Origin: an uncultured Sphingobium sp.
GTDB taxonomy: Bacteria; Pseudomonadota; Alphaproteobacteria; Sphingomonadales; Sphingomonadaceae
DNA length: 5,057 nucleotides
Direction of reading: 5' to 3'
NCBI GenBank assembly: GCA_913773715.1
Contig: CAJYHD010000535.1
Span: forward strand, 1 to 5,057
Shown: positions 1-5,057 of the stretch, one piece after another
Layout: each line of letters opens with the position of its first letter
How positions within the stretch are numbered: position 1 is the first letter of the stretch
The notes under the pieces: generated by a model
Seen by the model: only the letters and a program-made list of their open reading frames with translations
The model's database searches: none
What the model was told of the DNA's origin: nothing
Translations under genes and position numbers: made by a program

Positions 1-2784
1 TTCGGCGTGCCCGCGAACAGCACGATCGGTGCCCAAGGCAGCTATGGTGCGGGGCAGTCGTTCAGCAACCTGTACAATCTGGGCGCGCAGCGCACCCTGA
101 CCCTGGTGAACGGCTCGCGCTTCGTGTCCGCCGCCGCCTCCAGCGTGTTCGGCGCCTCGGTCGGCACGCCGGTCGATCTCGGCCAGATCGCCCCCGCGCT
201 GGTCGATCGCATCGATGTCGTGTCGGTCGGCGGTGCGCCGATCTATGGCTCCGATGCGATCGCGGGCACCGTCAACATCATCCTCAAGAAGAATTTCGAA
301 GGCCTCGACGTCACCGGCAGCAACGGCATCTCCGAAAAGGGCGACGGGGCGGACAGCAACGTCTCGCTGCTGGTCGGCAAGAATTTCGGCGACGGACGCG
401 GCAACATCACGTTCAACGCCTATTACGACCATCAGGACGGGATGACCCGGGCAGCCCGGTTCGTCACCGGCTCGGATGCCCCCTTCCTGGGCAAGTCGAC
501 CAGCGCGACCGGGCCGCAGAACATCGCCTATTTCGGCGGCGACCGCTTCTCGGTGGTCAGCACGACCGGCATCCCGACCGCCATCGACAATATCCCGTTC
601 AACGGCCTGTCCGGCGGTGGTGCGAAGGATCCGCTCTTTGGCTCGCCTTTCCAGACGATCACCAATGCGGCGGGCCAGGCGCTGTTCTTCAACAGCGCGG
701 GCCAGCTCGTGCCCTTCCGCCACGGCACGGTCGTTGGCAGCTTCACCGACGAGGCGGGCGGGGACGGCTTCCGTGTCGGCGACTATGCCAATCTGCTGAC
801 CGACAGCAAGCGTATCCAGGGCGTGATGCTGGGCCATTATGACTTCAGCGACCATGTCCGCTTCCATGCCGAGGCCTGGGCCAGCCGCAACATCGCGACC
901 AACACGGCCAATCAGACGCTGTACAATACGGCGCTGTTCTCGGGCCCCGGCGGTGCCGGTCTGCCCTATGCCAACTATGCCGTGTCCTCGACCAATCCCT
1001 ATCTGAGCGCGGCGGATCAGGCGACGATCCAGGCCTCGCTGGCGGCGGCGGGCCAGCCCACCAACCAATTCTACCTCGCCCGGGCGAATACCGATCTCTA
1101 TGCGGGCGCCTTCTCGACCCGCTCGTCGCTGGCACGCGGCGTCGCCGGTCTCGACGGCGACTTCAAGATCGGCACGCACAATTTCACCTGGGAAGGCACC
1201 GTCACCTATGGCCAGGTGAACAGCACGTCCAACCAGGTCGGGCTTGTCTGGCAGAATATCGAGAATGCGCTCAACGCCGTCGTCGGCGCCAATGGCCAGA
1301 TCACCTGCGCGCCGGGTTACAAGAATGCCGCGATCGCGACGCTCAGCAGCACTTGCGCGCCGCTCAACATCTTCGGCACGGGCAATGTCAGCCAGGCGGC
1401 GCTGAACTATATCAACGCCCCCGCCATCTCGCGTCAGGTCAACAAGCAGTTCGACGCGATCGTCGACATCAAGGGCTCGCTGGCCCATCTGCCCGCGGGC
1501 GACCTGAACGCCGTGATCGGCGGGGAAATCCGGCGCGAGAGCCAGGCCTTCGATCCGGGCGCGTTCTTTGCGGGCACCTACAGCCAATATGCGGCGATTG
1601 CGCCGGTCAGCGGGTCCTATTACACGCATGAGGCCTTTACCGAGGTCACGGTTCCCCTCCTGTCGCCGGACATGCAGATTCCGCTGCTGCGCGAACTGAC
1701 CCTGCACGGCGCCGCGCGCTATACCGACAACTCGCTGAACGGCGGCTTCTGGTCCTACACCGGCGGCGGCAACTGGTCGCCGCTCAAGGGGCTGACCCTG
1801 CGGGGCAACTATACCCGCTCGTTCCGCGCGCCCTCGGTGACCGAGGCCTTTGCGCCGGTCGCGACGACGTTTGAATATGGCAACGATCCGTGTGATTCCC
1901 AGTTCATCAACGGCGGCAGCAACCCGGCGACCCGCGCGAAGAACTGCACGGCGGCGGGCGTGCCCGCAGGCTTCACCTCCTCGATCGTCAATGCCACGGT
2001 GCAGGGGCTCGGCGGCGGCAACCCCAAGCTGAACAATGAAATCGCCAACAGCTGGACGGTGGGCGGCCAGTATGAAGCGCCGTTCCTGCCGGGCTTCGTC
2101 ATCAATGCCGACTATATCCATATCGATATCAAGAACGAGATCGTACAGCCCGGCGTCCAGAGCATCATGCAGGCCTGCTACGACTCGCCCAGCTATCCGA
2201 ATTCGCCCTTCTGCTCCTCGATCACCCGTGATCCGAACAGCCATCAGATCACGAACTTCTCCGACACCTTCCTGAACATCGCCTCGCAAAATTATCGCGC
2301 GGCGCAGGTGTCGGCCCGGTACAGCCTGAAGCTGGAAAATCTGGGCCTTCCCGAGGGGGCCGGTGTGCTGAACCTCAGCTCCAACTATCTGCACGAGTTC
2401 AAGAACCAGTCGGTGGTGGGCACGGGCAGCGTGCAATATTCGCTGGGCAGCATCGGCGAGCCGAAGGACGCCGTCACCTCGATGATCGACTGGCAGGCCA
2501 ACCGTTTCGACTGGTCCTGGACGGTCATCTATAATGGCCCGACCAAGGTCAATCCGAACAATCCGGCAAGCAACTACAAATATTACAATGTCTCGTCCTA
2601 TTGGATGGCGAACACCTCGTTCGGTGTCATGGTCAACGATCATTTCCGGCTGCGGGCGATCGTCAACAATCCGTTCAACCTGGGCGTGACCTATGCCGGT
2701 CCCGTGCCGCAATTCAGCGCGAACAAGAATTGGGATGCCGTGTTCGGGCGCGCCTACCGGATCAGCGCGGAGGTCAAGTTCTAA
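1..2784 (+). CDS. TonB-dependent outer-membrane receptor, 5'-truncated by the window edge
   Basis: This is the C-terminal 927 residues of a TonB-dependent receptor, a 22-stranded outer-membrane barrel with an N-terminal plug that imports a ligand using TonB-ExbBD energy. The frame is open to base 1, so the GTG at 7 is probably internal; signal peptide and TonB box would lie upstream. Counting Phe at base 1 as residue 1, the rest of the plug covers about 1-97, with NLYNLGAQRTLTLVNG (23-38) and PIYGSDAIAGTVNIILKK (80-97). The barrel follows, with the typical SFRAPSVTEAF segment (607-617) and a C-terminal Phe after EVK, the usual BAM recognition end. Six cysteines form three close pairs (436/452, 631/649, 726/738), which fits disulfides in extracellular loops. 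The wording matches sphingomonad receptors, where LYNLG-type sequence replaces the commoner LRGLG. Ligand is unknown: siderophore, oligosaccharide, peptide and aromatic compounds are all possible. Family call is firm; substrate is not inferable. Confidence 0.95.
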   Translation, partial: FGVPANSTIGAQGSYGAGQSFSNLYNLGAQRTLTLVNGSRFVSAAASSVFGASVGTPVDLGQIAPALVDRIDVVSVGGAPIYGSDAIAGTVNIILKKNFEGLDVTGSNGISEKGDGADSNVSLLVGKNFGDGRGNITFNAYYDHQDGMTRAARFVTGSDAPFLGKSTSATGPQNIAYFGGDRFSVVSTTGIPTAIDNIPFNGLSGGGAKDPLFGSPFQTITNAAGQALFFNSAGQLVPFRHGTVVGSFTDEAGGDGFRVGDYANLLTDSKRIQGVMLGHYDFSDHVRFHAEAWASRNIATNTANQTLYNTALFSGPGGAGLPYANYAVSSTNPYLSAADQATIQASLAAAGQPTNQFYLARANTDLYAGAFSTRSSLARGVAGLDGDFKIGTHNFTWEGTVTYGQVNSTSNQVGLVWQNIENALNAVVGANGQITCAPGYKNAAIATLSSTCAPLNIFGTGNVSQAALNYINAPAISRQVNKQFDAIVDIKGSLAHLPAGDLNAVIGGEIRRESQAFDPGAFFAGTYSQYAAIAPVSGSYYTHEAFTEVTVPLLSPDMQIPLLRELTLHGAARYTDNSLNGGFWSYTGGGNWSPLKGLTLRGNYTRSFRAPSVTEAFAPVATTFEYGNDPCDSQFINGGSNPATRAKNCTAAGVPAGFTSSIVNATVQGLGGGNPKLNNEIANSWTVGGQYEAPFLPGFVINADYIHIDIKNEIVQPGVQSIMQACYDSPSYPNSPFCSSITRDPNSHQITNFSDTFLNIASQNYRAAQVSARYSLKLENLGLPEGAGVLNLSSNYLHEFKNQSVVGTGSVQYSLGSIGEPKDAVTSMIDWQANRFDWSWTVIYNGPTKVNPNNPASNYKYYNVSSYWMANTSFGVMVNDHFRLRAIVNNPFNLGVTYAGPVPQFSANKNWDAVFGRAYRISAEVKF

Positions 2785-2824
2785 GGCCGATGGCCGAGCC
2801 GTCGTTCCTGCATTGACCGACAGC

Positions 2825-2864
2825 GCCATGGATGATCGCCCCTGCTCGGGCGGTCATCCATGGC
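2825..2864. terminator. Long hairpin between convergent genes, probable terminator
   Basis: A 17-bp stem (2825-2841 with 2848-2864) closes a 6-base loop, CTGCTC. All pairs are Watson-Crick except one G-U on the plus-strand RNA (T2836 with G2853). It begins 41 bases after the receptor stop codon. There is no T-tract on either strand, so it is not a classic intrinsic terminator. Its length and location between two facing genes make transcription termination or 3'-end protection the likeliest role. On the minus strand the same pair becomes A-C, so the stem is slightly weaker there. Confidence 0.6.
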
Positions 2865-2875
2865 CATGCATTCCG

Positions 2876-2903
2876 CGACCGCCCCTTCGACAAGGGGCGA
2901 TCG
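2876..2903. terminator. Second convergent-gap hairpin, probable terminator for the peptidase gene
   Basis: A perfect 8-bp GC-rich stem (2880-2887 with 2892-2899, CGCCCCTT/AAGGGGCG) has a 4-base CGAC loop. Three more pairs outside one C-A mismatch extend it to 2876-2903. It lies 20 bases beyond the stop codon of the minus-strand peptidase gene, the right place to end that transcript. No U-tract follows on either strand. Its right arm is also complementary to the left arm of the neighbouring hairpin (GATCGCCCC at 2834-2842 against GGGGCGATC at 2894-2902), so the two could pair alternatively. Confidence 0.5.
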
Positions 2904-2923
2904 ACCACGCCGTCGGCTGAACG

Positions 2924-4753
2924 TCAGTCCAGCTCGCGCGTGATCGGGTAGCGCAGCACGAAGGGATGGCCCGGTCCTGCCTGCGCGTAGAGCCAGGCCA
3001 GCCGGGCATCGGGATCGGCCGCGAAGGACGGTTCGGCGCGCAACTTGGCGTCGAACGCGGCCTTCACCGTCGGATCGGTCGCCAGCACATGCTCACCGAG
3101 CCGGGTGACGACGAAGGAATCGGTGTTCGGCGCGGACGCGAGCATTTCCGGGAAGAACCCCCAGGCCAGGAACGAATCCTGGCTTTCCGGCTCCAGCAGG
3201 GCCGCCGCCAACAGGCCGAGCGGCTGGTCGGCGGGCACCCTTACGCTGCCCGCAGGCATCACCTGCTCGGCACGGTGGTGCGTAAAGGCGGCGGTGATCG
3301 GATACCGGCCTTCCTTCGGCTCCGTCACCTTGGGATCGACCAACCGGACCTGGTCGACGCCGAGGGTGCGCGGGGCCGCGATCGTCTCGAACGCAATCCC
3401 GTGCAGGCGCAGGCGATCGATCACCTCGGTCTGCTCGCGCGGCACCCACCAGGCCTTGGGCAGGCGAACCGTCTCGGTCGGGATCTGGCCGATGATCGGC
3501 ATGCGGAAGGTGATCGGTTTGCCCAGCCACCGCTGCTCCTGTCGGCCCGAGGCTGGCGACAGATAGGTGTCGAACGCTATGCCCTTGAAGCCCTCGATCC
3601 AGCCGATCGGTGTCGGCGAAGGCTTCCAGCGGGTCAGCAACTCGGCGGGGCGGCTTGCGCGATCCTGCGTCTTGGCGGCGGCGATGCGGGCGGCGTCGGT
3701 GCCCGCGATCTTCAGTGCCGCCTCGAGCAGGACATAGGTGCCGAGGACACGGCGCCGATACGGCTTCAGCATGTGGTTCTCGACCAGGACGGTCGGCATG
3801 CCGATGAAATCGCCGTATCCGGTCGAATAGCGTGGCCCCTCGGGGCTGTAGCGGATGCCCTTGTCGAGCTGTCGCACGTCGATCGGGCTGGGATAGATGG
3901 TCGGGACATGCCCCGCCGCCGTCAGCGCCTGCGACACCGCCGGGCCGAAGCGGTTTTGCAGCCACCCGGCGGTCGCGCGGTGCCGTGCATAGGTGCCCCA
4001 ACCGGCATAGGTGTAGGTCACGTCATACTGCATGTCGAAGCCTTCGCTGACATGGCAGTCGATATAGAGGATGGGGTCGAGCGACCGGATCAGCCCGATC
4101 ATCGCCCGGGATTCGGGCGCGTCGAGCTTGGCATAGTCGCGGTTCAGATCGATGTTGCGCGCATTCGAATCCCGCCCCTTTTCGACGGGGCCGCGAATAT
4201 GCGGGTAGTTGTACGGGCTCATCTGCTCGTGGCCATCGATGTTGTAGATGGGCACGAACACCAGATCGACCTTGTCCAGCAGGCCGTCCTTGCCGCGCAG
4301 CGCGATGTCGCGCAGCAGCATCAGCCCGGCATCCTTGCCGTCGATCTCGCCCGAATGGATCCCGCCCTGGATCAGCACCACGGGCTTGCCCGTACCGCCC
4401 TTGCTGGCACGGACGTAGATCATCTCGCGGCCCTCGGTCGTGCGGCCGAAACCCTTCACGGTGATGAGCGGTGATGCGGCATCGAGCCGGTCCAGCCAGG
4501 CGCGAACCTCGGCATAGCGCGGCGTGGTGCGGAATCCCGATGCCTCGGCGGGGGTGATCCACGGATCGTTCGGCCCGACGATCAGGCGCTCGCTCGCCCC
4601 CGTCCACGGTATCGTGGGGGGCAGGATCTCACTTGCAAGCGATCGAGGCGCGCCGTCCGCGGCGACGGCGGGCGCAGCGGCTGCCACGGTCAGCGCCGTT
4701 ATGGCCCGGACGAGCGAGACGGAAACGGGAAGGGCGGCTTGGTGCACGATCAA
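2924..4753 (-). CDS. Secreted M14-family zinc metallocarboxypeptidase
   Basis: This predicted zinc carboxypeptidase (609 residues from TTG at 4753) removes C-terminal residues from peptides, probably in the periplasm or outside the cell. Residues 1-32 look like a Sec signal peptide: a hydrophobic stretch follows R16 and ends AVA|AD. The M14 domain covers about 75-350. Visible active-site elements are the zinc ligands H133 and E136 (GGIHSGE) and H234 (YIDCH), substrate-binding N204-R205 (DLNRDY), and E325 (VLVENH) at the catalytic-base position. Residues about 370-609 form a C-terminal extension seen in large bacterial M14 proteins, with LLEPESQDS (519-527) and WGFFPEML (531-538). All catalytic residues are present, so activity is expected; substrate is unknown. 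The start is uncertain: no in-frame ATG exists, TGA lies two codons upstream of TTG, and GTG at 4747 is an equally good start, with GGA eight bases ahead. Transcription is toward the receptor gene, from its own promoter. Confidence 0.9.
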   Translation of the reverse strand: MIVHQAALPVSVSLVRAITALTVAAAAPAVAADGAPRSLASEILPPTIPWTGASERLIVGPNDPWITPAEASGFRTTPRYAEVRAWLDRLDAASPLITVKGFGRTTEGREMIYVRASKGGTGKPVVLIQGGIHSGEIDGKDAGLMLLRDIALRGKDGLLDKVDLVFVPIYNIDGHEQMSPYNYPHIRGPVEKGRDSNARNIDLNRDYAKLDAPESRAMIGLIRSLDPILYIDCHVSEGFDMQYDVTYTYAGWGTYARHRATAGWLQNRFGPAVSQALTAAGHVPTIYPSPIDVRQLDKGIRYSPEGPRYSTGYGDFIGMPTVLVENHMLKPYRRRVLGTYVLLEAALKIAGTDAARIAAAKTQDRASRPAELLTRWKPSPTPIGWIEGFKGIAFDTYLSPASGRQEQRWLGKPITFRMPIIGQIPTETVRLPKAWWVPREQTEVIDRLRLHGIAFETIAAPRTLGVDQVRLVDPKVTEPKEGRYPITAAFTHHRAEQVMPAGSVRVPADQPLGLLAAALLEPESQDSFLAWGFFPEMLASAPNTDSFVVTRLGEHVLATDPTVKAAFDAKLRAEPSFAADPDARLAWLYAQAGPGHPFVLRYPITRELD

Positions 4754-4800
4754 TATCCATCATGATGGCGATTCTTAAGGACGCCTGCTGCGCCATTGGC

Positions 4801-4833
4801 GACATAGAGACAATATAACATTCCTCCTATGTC
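4801..4833 (-). promoter_or_regulatory. Inverted repeat with AGGAGG and TATATT upstream of the peptidase gene
   Basis: GACATAG (4801-4807) and CTATGTC (4827-4833) form a perfect 7-bp inverted repeat with a 19-base centre. On the minus strand the centre contains TATATT (4817-4812), a fair -10 element but with no convincing -35 at 15-18 bases. The left half overlaps a perfect AGGAGG (4828-4823). Two readings compete. As DNA, the repeat could be an operator flanking the -10 box, placing the transcript start near 4805. As RNA, it could be a hairpin that hides AGGAGG. The patch is clearly richer in A/T than its surroundings, which supports a control region for the peptidase gene. Confidence 0.35.
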
Positions 4834-5057
4834 CGAAGAAATGTCAGCCTGAAGGTCCGGGCGGGAGCGGTCGAAAGGCGCCGCCGTGGCATGGCCGCAG
4901 GTAGAATTGCGCCACGTCCGGTTAAGGCAAAAGGATGACGACCAGGGTCTGGGCCCACGCAGGTTCGGGGACGACGCGCGTCGCGTACGGCAATGGTGAG
5001 GCTGCCCGTTTGCAGCGACCGACAGATTTCGAGCCGGTCAGGAGCGGTCGAGCGTCA
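4834..5057. other. Upstream region without a supportable gene
   Basis: No frame on either strand shows a recognisable protein or strong coding bias. Visible items are an 11-base direct repeat GGAGCGGTCGA at 4864-4874 and 5041-5051, a 12-base palindrome CGACGCGCGTCG at 4972-4983, and an ATG at 4935 on the plus strand (TAAGG seven bases ahead) whose frame stays open for 41 codons to the window edge. That frame has clearly more A/T at third positions than the two real genes, and its product resembles nothing I know. It may be the start of a divergent gene or chance; the window ends before this can be judged. Confidence 0.4.

Noticed and set aside
7..9. GTG as the true start of the receptor
   Set aside because: The frame is open upstream to base 1, no signal peptide follows, and the sequence is already inside the plug domain.
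2966..4474. 502-codon open frame on the plus strand, antisense to the peptidase gene
   Set aside because: Its product is rich in Arg, Gly and His with no recognisable domain, and it lies wholly opposite a gene with intact M14 catalytic motifs. Long antisense frames are expected opposite GC-rich coding sequence.
3093..4607. Two long minus-strand frames (302 and 194 codons) overlapping the peptidase in another frame
   Set aside because: Both are Arg/Pro/Gly-rich frame shadows with no domain; the peptidase frame carries all the family motifs across the same bases.
4524..4818. Short plus-strand frames across the peptidase start
   Set aside because: They mirror the signal-peptide coding region in antisense, lack convincing ribosome sites and resemble no known protein.
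4750..5040. Minus-strand frame open for about 96 codons ending at the peptidase start
   Set aside because: It has no ATG, GTG or TTG until 4821, a composition unlike the real genes, and no recognisable sequence. Only its last 23 codons are mentioned, as a possible leader frame.
4922..5056. Minus-strand frame entering from the window edge and ending at TAA 4924-4922, as a possible upstream gene end
   Set aside because: The 44 codons show no coding bias or recognisable motif and lie opposite an equally plausible plus-strand frame, so neither can be called.

Overview
The window is GC-rich DNA that reads like an alphaproteobacterium of the Sphingomonadales (Sphingomonas-like). This rests on the style of the TonB-dependent receptor (plug wording, cysteine-paired loops, terminal Phe), strong G/C preference at third codon positions, and a large secreted M14 peptidase of a type common in that order. 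The assignment comes from family recognition, not from a database search.

Layout: (1) Positions 1-2784, plus strand, hold most of a TonB-dependent outer-membrane receptor whose N-terminus (signal peptide, TonB box, first part of the plug) lies upstream of the window. (2) Positions 2785-2923 are a short intergenic gap between two convergent genes. It carries two strong hairpins that probably end transcription from both sides. (3) Positions 2924-4753, minus strand, encode a complete secreted M14-family zinc carboxypeptidase with an N-terminal catalytic domain and a C-terminal extension of about 240 residues. (4) Positions 4754-5057 are the upstream region of the peptidase gene. It contains a conspicuous A/T-rich patch with an inverted repeat, a perfect AGGAGG and a -10-like TATATT. 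The remaining bases hold no gene that can be supported.

The two genes are convergent, so they are not an operon. A plausible but unproven link is nutrient scavenging: a periplasmic or secreted carboxypeptidase trimming peptides, and an outer-membrane receptor importing a ligand by TonB-dependent transport. Nothing in the sequence identifies the receptor's ligand. No RNA gene, mobile element or CRISPR array was seen, and I do not see a clearly novel system here. The most unusual part is the start region of the peptidase gene: there is no in-frame ATG, out-of-frame ATGs lie just upstream, and a dyad overlaps the likely control signals.
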